The notes beneath the pieces are model-generated. The model saw only the letters and a program-made list of their open reading frames with translations, had not been told where the DNA came from and did no database searches. Of a stretch of 64,000 nt of DNA, positions 24,879 through 33,767 are shown piece after piece. The stretch comes from Streptomyces nojiriensis (GTDB taxonomy: Bacteria > Actinomycetota > Actinomycetes > Streptomycetales > Streptomycetaceae). The translations under genes were made by a program, and so were the position numbers. The DNA is taken from NCBI RefSeq assembly GCF_017639205.1, contig NZ_CP071139.1, forward strand, positions 7,315,501-7,379,500, read 5' to 3'. Positions within the stretch are counted from its first letter, which is position 1. The number at the start of each line of letters is the position of its first letter.

Positions 24879-25661
24879 GTGTCCGAATGGCTGGTCCTGG
24901 CCATCGCCATGGCGCTCGTCTGCGCCCTCGTCCTCGCCATCACCGCGATCCGGCACCGCCGGGCAGCCGATGACGAGGACACCAGCGAAACCCCCGATGT
25001 CATCGAGTACATGACGATGATGGTGGGCGTGGTCTACGCGATCGTGCTGGGCCTGGCCATCGCGGGCGTCTGGGAGGCGCGCGGCGCCGCCGAGGACAGC
25101 GTGCGCCGTGAGGCCCAGGCCCTGTACGAGGTCACCCAGCGTGCCGACGTGTACCCGGCGGCCGTCCGCGACCGGATCCGGGGCGAGGTGGACGCGTACG
25201 TGTCCCACACCGTCGCCGTGGACTGGCCGCTGCTGACCGCCGGCGACAGCGCCTCCCCCGAGGGCGCGGCGCTGCTCGGCAAGCTGCGCACCGACGTCAC
25301 GCACCAGAGCCCGGCCAACGAGCTCCAGGCGCAGGCCTACCAGCCGCTGCTGGACCACATCGCGGCGGCCGACGACGCGCGGCACTCGCGGACGCAGAGC
25401 TCCGAGTCCACGCTGCCGGGCGTGGTGTGGTTCGGGCTGCTGGTCGGCGGGCTGGTCACGGTCGGGCTGATCTTCACCCTGCAGATCCGGCGCTCCGGAC
25501 GGGAGTTGCTGCTCGCCGGCCTGTTCAGCGCCCTGATCGTGTTCCTGCTCTTCATGGTGTGGAGCTTCGACGCGCCGTACGGGCGGGAGGGGATCGACTC
25601 GGCCGCACCGTTCCAGGACCTGTTCCCGGCCACGGCCCCGGCGTCCGTCGCCAGCCGCTGA
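24879..25661 (+). CDS. DUF4239 family membrane protein
   Basis: 260-aa protein with two N-terminal membrane helices (~4-22 and ~45-68), a central helical extracytoplasmic or cytoplasmic region, and two C-terminal helices (~180-230). This is the arrangement of the DUF4239 (bestrophin-like) family, whose function is unestablished. GTG 24879 follows GGGAGA. A C-rich tandem run (CGTCCCC units, 24811-24838) precedes the gene. It is convergent with the MAB_1171c-like gene, 30 bp apart. Confidence 0.75.
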   Translation: MSEWLVLAIAMALVCALVLAITAIRHRRAADDEDTSETPDVIEYMTMMVGVVYAIVLGLAIAGVWEARGAAEDSVRREAQALYEVTQRADVYPAAVRDRIRGEVDAYVSHTVAVDWPLLTAGDSASPEGAALLGKLRTDVTHQSPANELQAQAYQPLLDHIAAADDARHSRTQSSESTLPGVVWFGLLVGGLVTVGLIFTLQIRRSGRELLLAGLFSALIVFLLFMVWSFDAPYGREGIDSAAPFQDLFPATAPASVASR

Positions 25662-25691
25662 CGGCCGGCCGGCAGCCCTCCTCGTCCGCCG

Positions 25692-26861
25692 CTACACGGT
25701 CACCTCTCGCCGGACCGCCTGCACCACCGGCGAGTGCCGCAGCGCGTCGGAGATGCGCAGCAGGTCGCGCGGACCGTCGGCGGCGTCGAGGACGGTCTCC
25801 TCGTCCTCTCCGATGATCTTTCCGTCGGGGTCGGCGGAGCGGGCCCGTACGGCGGCCGCGACCATGGCCGCCTCGGCGACGGCGCGGGCCGTCTCCTCGT
25901 CGGCACCCGCGGCGACGGCGCTCCCGTAGGCGCCGTCGCGCAGGCCCTTGTCGAAGTACGGCCCGAGGTGCAGGAAGCCGTCGTGGATGTCCGACTCGCG
26001 CTGGATCACCCGCAGTTCGGCCGCGGACCACCAGGCCATCTGCACGGAGGGCGTGCCGCTGGGCGCGGAGATCTGCACCTCGTGCCAGAGCGGGCCGAGC
26101 CGGCGGTACGTCGCCCAGGTCTGCCAGTGGTCCGACAGCCGCTGGCAGACGAGCGGGACCACGAAGCCCATCGCGCTGATCAGCGCCCCGAGGGAGGCGA
26201 GCGGCGGAGCGGCGAAGGTGCTGAGGCCGTCCAGGTCGTGACCGGTCCAGCGGGCGACGACCGCGGTCATCTTGGTGGCGTCGTAGGAGAGGTTGAAGAT
26301 GTAGCCGATGACGATGATCACCAGGCCGACCCGCAGCCAGCCGCGGACCTGGAGCGACCAGCGCCAGCACAGGACCACCATCACCACCGCGGCCACGAAG
26401 TGCGCCAGCAGGTAGAGGGCGATCATGTGGCCGATGTAGGGCGTGTTCGCGTAGTAGGTGTCGAAGTCGCGCAGCCGCTCCACCGGGGTCTCACCGAGGG
26501 CGAAGAGCGCGATCAGGGCGAGGACCACCACGCTGTAGCCCAGGATCCAGCGGCGCGAGACGCGTCGGGTCTCTTCGGGCGGGCCGCCCCGCCAGTTGAC
26601 CATCAGGATCAGGCAGGAGGCACTGAACGCGGTGATCAGGCAGTAGACCAGGGGGGCCGAGACGTTGACGATGCCGGTCCAGCGGTTGACCGCCGCGATG
26701 GTGGGCGGCGCCGCGAAGGTGAACACCGCCCCGGCCAGGGTCAGCAGGGCGACGACCGACCGCAGGAGCGGGTCGCGCCAGTTGTGCCGCAGGGCCGGCA
26801 GCTTGAAGGCGAGTGAGACCGCCATCGCGGCTGCCGGTATGTAGTAGTCCTTGCCGTTCAA
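25692..26861 (-). CDS. MAB_1171c-like putative transporter / membrane protein
   Basis: 389-aa protein. The first ~250 residues contain seven to eight membrane helices, and the last ~140 form a soluble cytoplasmic domain with RRLGPLWHEVQ and ESDIHDGFLHLGPYFD segments characteristic of the actinobacterial MAB_1171c family. TTG 26861 is used because it overlaps the TGA stop of the protease gene (TTGA) and an AGGA site lies 8 bp upstream. In-frame upstream sequence belongs to that gene. The function is unknown. The consistent pairing with an ImmA/IrrE protease and an XRE regulator suggests export of, or response to, a small molecule or peptide (inference). Confidence 0.78.
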   Translation of the reverse strand: MNGKDYYIPAAAMAVSLAFKLPALRHNWRDPLLRSVVALLTLAGAVFTFAAPPTIAAVNRWTGIVNVSAPLVYCLITAFSASCLILMVNWRGGPPEETRRVSRRWILGYSVVVLALIALFALGETPVERLRDFDTYYANTPYIGHMIALYLLAHFVAAVVMVVLCWRWSLQVRGWLRVGLVIIVIGYIFNLSYDATKMTAVVARWTGHDLDGLSTFAAPPLASLGALISAMGFVVPLVCQRLSDHWQTWATYRRLGPLWHEVQISAPSGTPSVQMAWWSAAELRVIQRESDIHDGFLHLGPYFDKGLRDGAYGSAVAAGADEETARAVAEAAMVAAAVRARSADPDGKIIGEDEETVLDAADGPRDLLRISDALRHSPVVQAVRREVTV

Positions 26862-27415
26862 CGCTCGTTCCTGTGCCCCCGGTAGCCCAGCGAAGCCTCG
26901 ATCCGGCCCGCCAATTGATCGCGCTGGACCGGAGCGCGGTGGCTCGCCGACCCGGCGAGCCAGTTCCGACACCGACTACCCAGCAGTAAGCCGAAGGTTT
27001 CGGCCTCGGTCTCCTCCTGGACGTCGGCGCGCGTGCGCGCGGCGACGCGGCGGACGGTCTCGCCGATGTCGGCCTCGTCGGCCAGCAGCCGCGCGGCGAC
27101 GGCGGCGCCGTCGACGTGGTGGCTGCAGTGGCCGGCCTTCATGTGCCACAGCTCGTGACCCAGGATCACCAACTGGTGGTCCGGCGCCGTGCGTTCCTCG
27201 ATGACGACGAGATCGCGGTCCGCCATGTCGAGCCACAGGCCGCTGGCCGTCCGCGGGGGGAACGAGGCTATCCGGAAGTCCACCCGACGGCCGCGGTGTC
27301 TGCTCATGCCCTCGCAGAGGGCAGCGTAGAGGTCCACGGGTTCCACGGGGGCGGTCAGCCGGATGCCGGCCACCAGCTCCCCGCACAACCGCCGCTGCTC
27401 TCTGCCTATGCTCAC
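26858..27415 (-). CDS. ImmA/IrrE-type zinc metalloprotease
   Basis: 185-aa protein often annotated as a 'toxin component'. It has the HExxH zinc motif (HELWH, residues ~87-91) with a preceding DHQLVILG strand and a downstream ETEAETFGLLLG helix that would supply the third ligand. ImmA-type enzymes cleave a partner XRE repressor to derepress genes; the XRE gene immediately upstream (64 bp) is the natural candidate substrate. The 3' end overlaps the start of the membrane protein gene. The ATG start at 27415 has a GGGAGAA site. Confidence 0.85.
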   Translation of the reverse strand: MSIGREQRRLCGELVAGIRLTAPVEPVDLYAALCEGMSRHRGRRVDFRIASFPPRTASGLWLDMADRDLVVIEERTAPDHQLVILGHELWHMKAGHCSHHVDGAAVAARLLADEADIGETVRRVAARTRADVQEETEAETFGLLLGSRCRNWLAGSASHRAPVQRDQLAGRIEASLGYRGHRNER

Positions 27416-27479
27416 CGTTCTCCCCGTCGGCGCGGATCCGGATCAGGACTCAAGGATCAGACCCAGACTTTCGACTGGG

Positions 27480-28148
27480 TCAGGATTCGTTCGGTTTGAC
27501 GCTTTCGAGGAGCATGTCCAGCCATTCGGTCACCTTGTCCCGGTGCTTGTCGCTGGGCAGTTGGGCGGCGCGCCAGGCGATGCCCCGTACACCGTGGTTC
27601 TGCAGGAGTCTTGCCAGTGGATCGCCCGCCGAAGCGGCCGCGGCCGGTACGGTTTCCCGCGCCCGCCCCGCGAAGTCCTGGAGCAGCTGCTGCTCGGTCC
27701 GCTGGAGCGCGTCGGTGAGGGCGTCGGCATCGTGCGCCGTGAGGAATCCGGCGTGCACCCCGAAGAACCGCTGGATCGCGTCGCAGTGCTCCATGGTGGG
27801 GCGCCGGTCGCCGTTGATCAGTGCTCCGGCCTGCTGCCGGGACATGCCGGCGCCGTCGGCGATCTCCTGCTGCGTGTAGCGGCGGCCGTTCGGTTTGACG
27901 CGGGTCCGCCGGAGCAGGTCGAGCCGCTGGAGGAACCGGGTCTGCAGATCGGGTTCGCCGGCCGGCCTGCCGTCGAGCAGGGTCCTGACGACGTCCGTGG
28001 GTACGCCGGAGGCCTCGGAGAGCCGCCGCAGGTCGAAGACCTGGTTCAGGTCGCGGCCCATCTTGCCCGCGAGTTCGGCGACACGCGTGATGGTGGCTGC
28101 CATGGGTGCGTTGGCCACCGCGACGGGAGCCGGGAAGCCGTCTGTCAC
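27480..28148 (-). CDS. XRE family transcriptional regulator
   Basis: 222-aa regulator. A central Cro/C1-type helix-turn-helix (~85-130) contains TQQEIADGAGMSRQQAGALINGDRRPT, seen here across its recognition helix. The N-terminal ~70 residues and the C-terminal helical region (~150-222) may bind the partner protease or dimerise. GTG 28148 follows AGGAG at 8 bp; the longer frame (GTG 28187) lacks a site. It leads the operon with ImmA and the MAB_1171c-like gene, and is divergent from another XRE gene with 217 bp between. Confidence 0.85.
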   Translation of the reverse strand: MTDGFPAPVAVANAPMAATITRVAELAGKMGRDLNQVFDLRRLSEASGVPTDVVRTLLDGRPAGEPDLQTRFLQRLDLLRRTRVKPNGRRYTQQEIADGAGMSRQQAGALINGDRRPTMEHCDAIQRFFGVHAGFLTAHDADALTDALQRTEQQLLQDFAGRARETVPAAAASAGDPLARLLQNHGVRGIAWRAAQLPSDKHRDKVTEWLDMLLESVKPNES

Positions 28149-28237
28149 CAGTGGTTCTCCTAGATCGCGCGAAGTCGGTATGGGCACATGGTCGGCTTCT
28201 GGAATCTAGCCGCTCTCGCCCGGAAGGGCTAGAACGT

Positions 28238-28319
28238 GCCACAGCTGTGGCGGGAATGAGCTGTCAAGAGGCTGGAATTGCCACAATAGTTGACACTCGA
28301 ATGAAGTCGGTAGCAGGAT
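28238..28319 (+). promoter_or_regulatory. Divergent XRE regulatory region: palindrome plus HrdB-type promoter
   Basis: GCCACAGCTGTGGC (28238-28251) is a perfect 14-bp palindrome. Its half-site GCCACA recurs at about 28279 and 28324. TTGACA (28290-28295), an 18-bp spacer and CAGGAT (28314-28319) form a good promoter 46 bp before GTG 28366. TGTCAA at 28262-28267 is the inverted partner of the -35. Either flanking XRE protein could bind here. Confidence 0.6.
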
Positions 28320-28365
28320 CGCCACACGGAAATGAAGATCCAGACCGGAGGAGGGGGAGCTCTCA

Positions 28366-29352
28366 GTGCCACATCTCGCAGCGGTGGGCCCGTCCGATGG
28401 ACTCGCCCGAGCCGGTGAAGAGCGCCTGGCGGGCGAGGAACCAGCCCGCGGTGCCGTGCGGTCGGAGCGGCGCAAGGAGATTTTGCGCCAGCGCCGCGAA
28501 GAGCTGGGCCTGAGCCAGGAAGACCTCGCCGCCCGGCTGCGCATCAGCGTGCGCGCGTACGGGAACTGGGAAAGAGGCCTGGTCAAGGAGTGGACGGACC
28601 GCAAACTCCTCGCCCTGGCCGAGGCCTTGGAGATGAGCGAGCGGCAGTGCTTCTGGCTGTTCCGCGTCATGGTCGACCGTGATCCGCCGCCCACGTGGCG
28701 GGCCGCCGAGGAGAACCGGCTGCCCGAGGACCCGGCGCAGCGCGACTACCTGTGCGACTACGCGGCCCTCATGGAGTCCGTGCCGTACCCGAGCTTCCTG
28801 GTGGACCACCGCTGGGACGTGGCCCTGACCAACTCGGCCTTCGACCAGCTCTTCCAGTCGGTCAGACCGCACCCGACGGCGCTGCCGGACGACAACTTCC
28901 TGCGCTTCGTGCTGTTCCACCCGGACGCGGCCGCCGTGCTGGAGGACCACGAACCGGCCTGGTGCGTACCGCTGCTGGCCCAGTTCGCGACCGCGCTGGC
29001 CGCAGTCCCCGAGGACGAGGGGCTGCGCAGCATCCGCCAGGAGGTGGCCCGTGACCCGTTCATGGAGGCGGCCTACCGGTACGGGGTGCCGCACTGGCTG
29101 AGCACGCACGGGACCGACGCCGCCGAGCTCGACGGGGCGGTGCGCACCGTGCGCCACCCCGACCCGCGGTGGGGTCTGGTGCGGTGCCGGATGGTGGCCG
29201 AGACCAGTCGCAGGCTCGGCGAGATGGGGCTGACCCGGATCACCCTGATCCTCTCGACGCCCACGGGCGCACCGAGGGGACCCGTCCGCAGCGGCGGCCT
29301 CAAGCAGCAGCAGGGCGCCAGGCTGCGCGCCGTGCCGTCGCCGGTGGAGTGA
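28366..29352 (+). CDS. XRE regulator with MmyB-like ligand-binding domain
   Basis: 328-aa regulator. A Cro/C1 helix-turn-helix sits at ~38-95 (REELGLSQEDLAARLRISVRAYGNWERG). The C-terminal ~170 residues are the MmyB-like ligand-binding region, with YPSFLVDHRWDVALTNSAF and FLRFVLFHPDA segments. MmyB-type domains are PAS-like and in one structure bind a fatty acid; the ligand here is unknown. GTG 28366 follows a strong GGAGGAGGGGGAG site. It is divergent from the XRE-ImmA operon. No neighbouring oxidoreductase gene, the usual target of this class, lies directly next to it. Confidence 0.85.
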   Translation: MPHLAAVGPSDGLARAGEERLAGEEPARGAVRSERRKEILRQRREELGLSQEDLAARLRISVRAYGNWERGLVKEWTDRKLLALAEALEMSERQCFWLFRVMVDRDPPPTWRAAEENRLPEDPAQRDYLCDYAALMESVPYPSFLVDHRWDVALTNSAFDQLFQSVRPHPTALPDDNFLRFVLFHPDAAAVLEDHEPAWCVPLLAQFATALAAVPEDEGLRSIRQEVARDPFMEAAYRYGVPHWLSTHGTDAAELDGAVRTVRHPDPRWGLVRCRMVAETSRRLGEMGLTRITLILSTPTGAPRGPVRSGGLKQQQGARLRAVPSPVE

Positions 29353-29472
29353 CCGACCGGGGCAGACTGGTGCCGGCGGACGGGTGCCGTGGCGTGCGTG
29401 TCACCGATCGTGGCACCGGCCGGCACCGCGGCGCCAGCAACGGGATCTGCACTGGCGAAAGGCGGTAGGGGC

Positions 29473-30840
29473 GTGCGGCTGACGATCCTCGGCGGGGGCG
29501 GCTTCCGGGTACCGCTCGTCTACGGAGCACTGCTCGGCGACCGCGCCGAGGGCAGGGTGTCCCAGGTGACGCTGTACGACGAGGATCCGGCACGGCTCAC
29601 CGCCATGGCCCGTGTGCTCCGCGACCAGGCCGCGGCCGCGTCTGCGGCCGACCCGGCGGTGGACGCCCCGGCCGTCACGGTCACCGGGGACCTCGACGAG
29701 GCCCTGCGCGGGGCCGATTTCGTCTTCTCCGCCATCCGCGTCGGCGGCCTGGAAGGGCGCGCCGCGGACGAGCGGATCGCCTTGGCCGAGGGAGTCCTGG
29801 GCCAGGAGACGGTGGGCGCGGGCGGGATCGCGTACGGCCTGCGGACCGTGCCGGTGGCGCGCGCGATCGCCCGCAGGATCGCCCGTACCGCCCCCGACGC
29901 GTGGGTCATCAACTTCACCAACCCGGCCGGGCTGGTCACCGAGGCCATGGCCGAGGAGCTGGGCGAGCGGGTGATCGGCATCTGCGATTCCCCCGTGGGC
30001 CTCGGCCGGCGCATCGCCCGGCTGCTGGGCGCCCGCCCGCAGGAGGCCTGGATCGACTACGTCGGTCTGAACCACCTGGGCTGGGTACGCGGGCTGCGCA
30101 TCGGCGGCCGCGACGAGCTGCCCCGGCTGCTGGCCGACACCGAGGCCCTGGAGTCCTTCGAGGAGGGCCGGCTCTTCGGCGCCGAATGGCTGCGCTCGCT
30201 CGGCGCGATCCCCAACGAGTACCTGCACTACTACTACTTCAACCGTGACACGGTACGGGCGTACCAGGAGGCCAAGCAGACGCGCGGGGCCTTCCTGCGC
30301 GACCAGCAGCGCGGCTTCTACGCCGAGGCCGGCCGGGCCGGGGCGCCGGCCGGTGCGGCGCTGGCCGCCTGGGACCGTACCCGGGCCGAGCGCGAGGCCA
30401 CGTACATGGCCGAGAACCGCGAGGCGGCGGGTGCCCCGGAGCGCGAGGAGAGCGACCTCGAATCCGGGGGCTACGAGAAGGTCGCGCTCGCGCTGATGCG
30501 CGCCATCGCCCGGGACGAACGGGCCACGCTGATCCTGAACGTCCGGAACCGGTCGACCCTGTCCGTCCTCGACGCCGAGGCCGTCATCGAGGTGCCCTGC
30601 CTGGTCGACGCGAACGGCGCCCACCCGGTGGGCGTCGCACAGCTGCCGCTGCACGCGGTGGGGCTGGTGACGTCGGTCAAGGCGGTCGAGCGGGAGATCC
30701 TGGCGGCGGCCGCGAGCGGTTCGCGGGCGGCCGCGGTCAAGGCCTTCGCGCTCCATCCGCTGGTCGACTCGGTGGGGGTGGCCCGGCGGCTGCTCGACGG
30801 GTACGCGGCGGAGCACCCGGGCCTGGCCTACCTGCGCTGA
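29473..30840 (+). CDS. Glycoside hydrolase family 4 (6-phospho-beta-glucosidase-like)
   Basis: 455-aa NAD+- and Mn2+-dependent glycosidase. The N-terminal Rossmann start is TILGGGGFRVP. NFTNPAG near residue 147, the metal-ligand Cys in ICDSP (~171) and the Asn-His pair in NHLGW (~200-201) match GH4. GH4 enzymes use an oxidation-elimination mechanism, here most like LicH/CelF-type 6-phospho-beta-glucosidases. No PTS gene is adjacent. GTG 29473 follows AGGGG. Upstream, 9-bp arms GGTGCCGGC/GCCGGCACC (29369-29377, 29419-29427) flank the gap. Confidence 0.88.
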   Translation: MRLTILGGGGFRVPLVYGALLGDRAEGRVSQVTLYDEDPARLTAMARVLRDQAAAASAADPAVDAPAVTVTGDLDEALRGADFVFSAIRVGGLEGRAADERIALAEGVLGQETVGAGGIAYGLRTVPVARAIARRIARTAPDAWVINFTNPAGLVTEAMAEELGERVIGICDSPVGLGRRIARLLGARPQEAWIDYVGLNHLGWVRGLRIGGRDELPRLLADTEALESFEEGRLFGAEWLRSLGAIPNEYLHYYYFNRDTVRAYQEAKQTRGAFLRDQQRGFYAEAGRAGAPAGAALAAWDRTRAEREATYMAENREAAGAPEREESDLESGGYEKVALALMRAIARDERATLILNVRNRSTLSVLDAEAVIEVPCLVDANGAHPVGVAQLPLHAVGLVTSVKAVEREILAAAASGSRAAAVKAFALHPLVDSVGVARRLLDGYAAEHPGLAYLR

Positions 30841-30933
30841 GCCCCGGCCCGCCGGCGTCGATCCCGGCGGACGGTTCCCCCGTACGGCTCAGTGCCGCAT
30901 GCGCCGCGACGGGCGCGCTGTGACAGTGCGAGG

Positions 30934-32994
30934 GTGACCACTGCCCCCGCCACGGCCCCCGCGCCCCCCGAGATCGACCGGCGGCGGCGCAACGTCATCT
31001 TCGGCACGATCATGCTCGGCGTGCTGCTGGCGGCGCTCGACCAGACCATCGTCGGCACCGCGCTGCCCACGATCGTGGGGGACCTGGGCGGCGGCGACCA
31101 CATGTCGTGGGTGGTGACCTCCTACCTGCTCGCCGAGACCGTGGCGACCGTCCTGGTCGGCAAGTTCGGCGACCTCTTCGGCCGGAAACTGATCTTCCAG
31201 ATCTCCGCCATCGTCTTCATCAGCGGCTCCTTCCTGTGCGGCCTGGCCGGCAACATGACCTTCCTGATCGTGTGGCGCGGCGTCCAGGGCATCGGCGCCG
31301 GCGGCCTGATGGTCACCGCGATGGCGCTGATCGCCGACGTGGTGCCGCTGCGCGAACGCGGCAAGTACCAGGGCGTGATCGGCGCCGTCTTCGGGGTCGC
31401 CACCGTGATCGGCCCGCTGCTCGGCGGGTTCTTCACCGACCAGCTGACCTGGCGGTGGTGCTTCTACGTCAACGTCCCGATCGCGATCCTCGTCGTCGTC
31501 GCGGCGGCCAGGACGATCCCGGCGGTCCGGGTCACGGGCAAGCCGGTGATCGACTACCTGGGCATCGCGCTGGTCGCCGTCGGCGCCGGCGCGCTGATCC
31601 TGGCCACCAGCTGGGGCGGGAACGAGTACGGCTGGACCTCGCCGGTCATCATCGGCCTGTTCGCGGGCGGCGCCGTCGCACTGGCGCTGTTCTGCCTGGT
31701 CGAGACCCGCGCCGCGGAACCGATGCTGCCGATGCGGCTCTTCCGCAATCCGGTCTTCGCGGTGTGCTCCGTCCTCAGCTTCGTCGTCGGATTCGCGATG
31801 CTGGGCGCGATGACCTTCCTGCCGACCTACCTCCAGTACGTGGACGGGGACTCGGCCACGATCTCGGGCGTCCGGACCCTGCCCCTGGTCATCGGCCTGC
31901 TGATCGCCTCCGTGTTCAGCGGCAACGTCGTCAGCAAGACCGGCCAGTACCGGATCTTCCCGATCGTCGGGAACGCGGTCATGGGCGTCGGCCTGTACCT
32001 GCTGTCGCGGATGGAGCCGGGGACCAGCACCCTGCTGGAATCGCTGTACATGTTCGTGCTCGGCACGGGCATCGGCCTGTCCATGCAGGTGCTGACCATC
32101 GCCGTGCAGAACACCGTCGACTACGCCGACCTGGGCACGGCCACCTCCGGCGTCACCTTCTTCCGTACGCTCGGCAGCGCCTTCGGTACTGCGGTCTTCG
32201 GGACGATCTACGCGAACCACCTGGGGCCCGCACTGGAGGCGGCGTACGTGGAGGCGGCGCGGCTCTCCGGGCAGGATCCGGCGGAGCTGGCCAGGGCCGC
32301 GTCCACCCCGGAAGGGGTGCACCGGCTCGATCCGGCGGTCGCCGCCCCGGTGATCGACGCGTACGCGCAGGCCCTGCAGACGGTGTTCCTGTACACCGTT
32401 CCGGTCGCCGTGTTCGGCTTCGTCGTGGCGCTCTTCCTCAAGCAGGTGCGGCTGCGCGACAGCGCCCGGGCCGGATCCACGGACATGGGCGACGGGTTCG
32501 GCTCACCGGCCACGGCCTCGGGGGACTCGGCCAAGCTGCTGGAGCTGGCCGTCGGCAAACTCGTACGGAACATGGGCGCGGACACGGCGCGGGGGATCGT
32601 CCGGGGCTCCGACACCCGGCTGGACATCGCGGGCGCCTGGGCGGTGATGCAGGTGGAACTGCTGACCCGGACCGTCGGTCACGCCGGCCTCGCACTGATC
32701 GCCGGCCGCCGGTCCCTGCCGCCGGAGGTGCTGGTCCCGGTCTACGAGCGGATGGTGGACGAGGGCTTCGTCAGCCGCCAGGACGGCTTCCTCACCCTCA
32801 CCGCGGCCGGGCAGCGGGAGGCCGACGTGATCTCGAAGGCGTGGGCCCAGTGGCTCGGGGACCAGTTGGAGAAGGACCGGGGGCGGCCGCGGAGCGCCGA
32901 ACTGAGGGCGGCGGCGGACGCCATCGCCAAGCGGTTGCTCGCGGAGGACCTGGAGGAGGGAAACTTCGCGCCAAAGGTGGTGGTGCGGCGGTAG
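30934..32994 (+). CDS. MFS multidrug exporter (DHA2) with C-terminal winged-helix-like domain
   Basis: 686-aa protein from GTG 30934. Residues ~20-505 have about 14 membrane helices and DHA2 signatures: LAALDQTIVGTALPTI in TM1, GKFGDLFGRKLIF (motif A), RGVQGIGAGGLM and the motif C-like FGVATVIGPLLGG. After ~525, a soluble domain of ~160 residues contains TRTVGHAGLALI, PPEVLVPVYERMVDEGFV and LTLTAAGQREADVI, the shape of a MarR-like winged helix. Similar C-terminal extensions occur in some actinobacterial exporters; their role (regulatory, dimerisation or DNA contact) is not settled. No regulator gene is adjacent, which would fit self-contained control (inference). Confidence 0.85.
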   Translation: MTTAPATAPAPPEIDRRRRNVIFGTIMLGVLLAALDQTIVGTALPTIVGDLGGGDHMSWVVTSYLLAETVATVLVGKFGDLFGRKLIFQISAIVFISGSFLCGLAGNMTFLIVWRGVQGIGAGGLMVTAMALIADVVPLRERGKYQGVIGAVFGVATVIGPLLGGFFTDQLTWRWCFYVNVPIAILVVVAAARTIPAVRVTGKPVIDYLGIALVAVGAGALILATSWGGNEYGWTSPVIIGLFAGGAVALALFCLVETRAAEPMLPMRLFRNPVFAVCSVLSFVVGFAMLGAMTFLPTYLQYVDGDSATISGVRTLPLVIGLLIASVFSGNVVSKTGQYRIFPIVGNAVMGVGLYLLSRMEPGTSTLLESLYMFVLGTGIGLSMQVLTIAVQNTVDYADLGTATSGVTFFRTLGSAFGTAVFGTIYANHLGPALEAAYVEAARLSGQDPAELARAASTPEGVHRLDPAVAAPVIDAYAQALQTVFLYTVPVAVFGFVVALFLKQVRLRDSARAGSTDMGDGFGSPATASGDSAKLLELAVGKLVRNMGADTARGIVRGSDTRLDIAGAWAVMQVELLTRTVGHAGLALIAGRRSLPPEVLVPVYERMVDEGFVSRQDGFLTLTAAGQREADVISKAWAQWLGDQLEKDRGRPRSAELRAAADAIAKRLLAEDLEEGNFAPKVVVRR

Positions 32995-33093
32995 ATCCCG
33001 GCCACGAAGGGAACCTCGCGCGCCGGCCGCTCGTCATCCCCTGCGAGGCGGTAGGACGGACGGACCGTCAGGCAGACGACGGGGGGCGCGCTC

Positions 33094-33756
33094 GTGAGGA
33101 TCACACTGGCCGAGGAGATCATGCTGCTGTCCCTGGACGACGAGTCCGGGGAGGCGCGCCAGCGGCAGGCGGCGGGCTGGGCCGTGGCGGGCGCGCTCCT
33201 GCTCGAACTCGTCCTGGCGGAGCGGGTGTCGGTGTCGGGCAAGTACCTGGAGCTCAGGAGCACCGAGTCCACTGGAGAAGAACTGCTCGACGGCCGGATC
33301 CGGTTGATGGAGACCTGGCTGCGGGGCCGCGCCAAGCGCCGGGTGACGGACTGGCTGACGAAGGACCAGCCCAAGGCGGTCGGTGCCGCCTTGGAGCGGC
33401 TGACCGGGCGCGGGCTGGTGGTGGCGCAGGTGCACAAGGTGTTCGGAGTGTTCCCGCAGCGCCGCTACCCGGAGGCGGACGGCACGGTCGAGCGCGCCCT
33501 GCGCGAGCGGCTGCGCGAAGTCGTCCTCGGCGGCGCCGAGCCGGACGAGCGCACGGCGGGCCTCATCGCCCTGATCCACTCGGCCAAGATGCACCGGCTC
33601 GCCTTCCCCGGCCGGCAGCCCGACGAGGTGACCGCGAGGACGGCGGAGATAGCCGCCGGCCAGTGGGCCGCCGAGAGCGTCCGGGAGGCCATCCGGGACA
33701 TGCAGGCCGCGATGGTGGCGGTCACCACGGTCACGGTGCTGACGGCCACCAGCTGA
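33094..33756 (+). CDS. GPP34 (GOLPH3-like) phosphoprotein
   Basis: 220-aa soluble protein of the GOLPH3/VPS74 fold family, recognised by the start ITLAEEIMLLSLDDESG, LLLELVLAERV and the C-terminal REAIRDMQAAM helix. Eukaryotic members bind PtdIns4P on Golgi membranes; the bacterial homologues, abundant in Streptomyces, have no established role. GTG 33094 follows a GGGGG run. A weak two-way hairpin (CCGGCAC 33758-33764, GTGCCGG 33779-33785) lies at its convergent junction with the NUDIX gene. Confidence 0.85.
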   Translation: MRITLAEEIMLLSLDDESGEARQRQAAGWAVAGALLLELVLAERVSVSGKYLELRSTESTGEELLDGRIRLMETWLRGRAKRRVTDWLTKDQPKAVGAALERLTGRGLVVAQVHKVFGVFPQRRYPEADGTVERALRERLREVVLGGAEPDERTAGLIALIHSAKMHRLAFPGRQPDEVTARTAEIAAGQWAAESVREAIRDMQAAMVAVTTVTVLTATS

Positions 33757-33767
33757 GCCGGCACGGT

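Noticed and set aside
27415..27480. Classic toxin-antitoxin pair for XRE and ImmA
   Set aside because: Automatic 'toxin component' labels for HExxH proteins are misleading. The HELWH motif and the third gene fit an ImmA-type protease system better.
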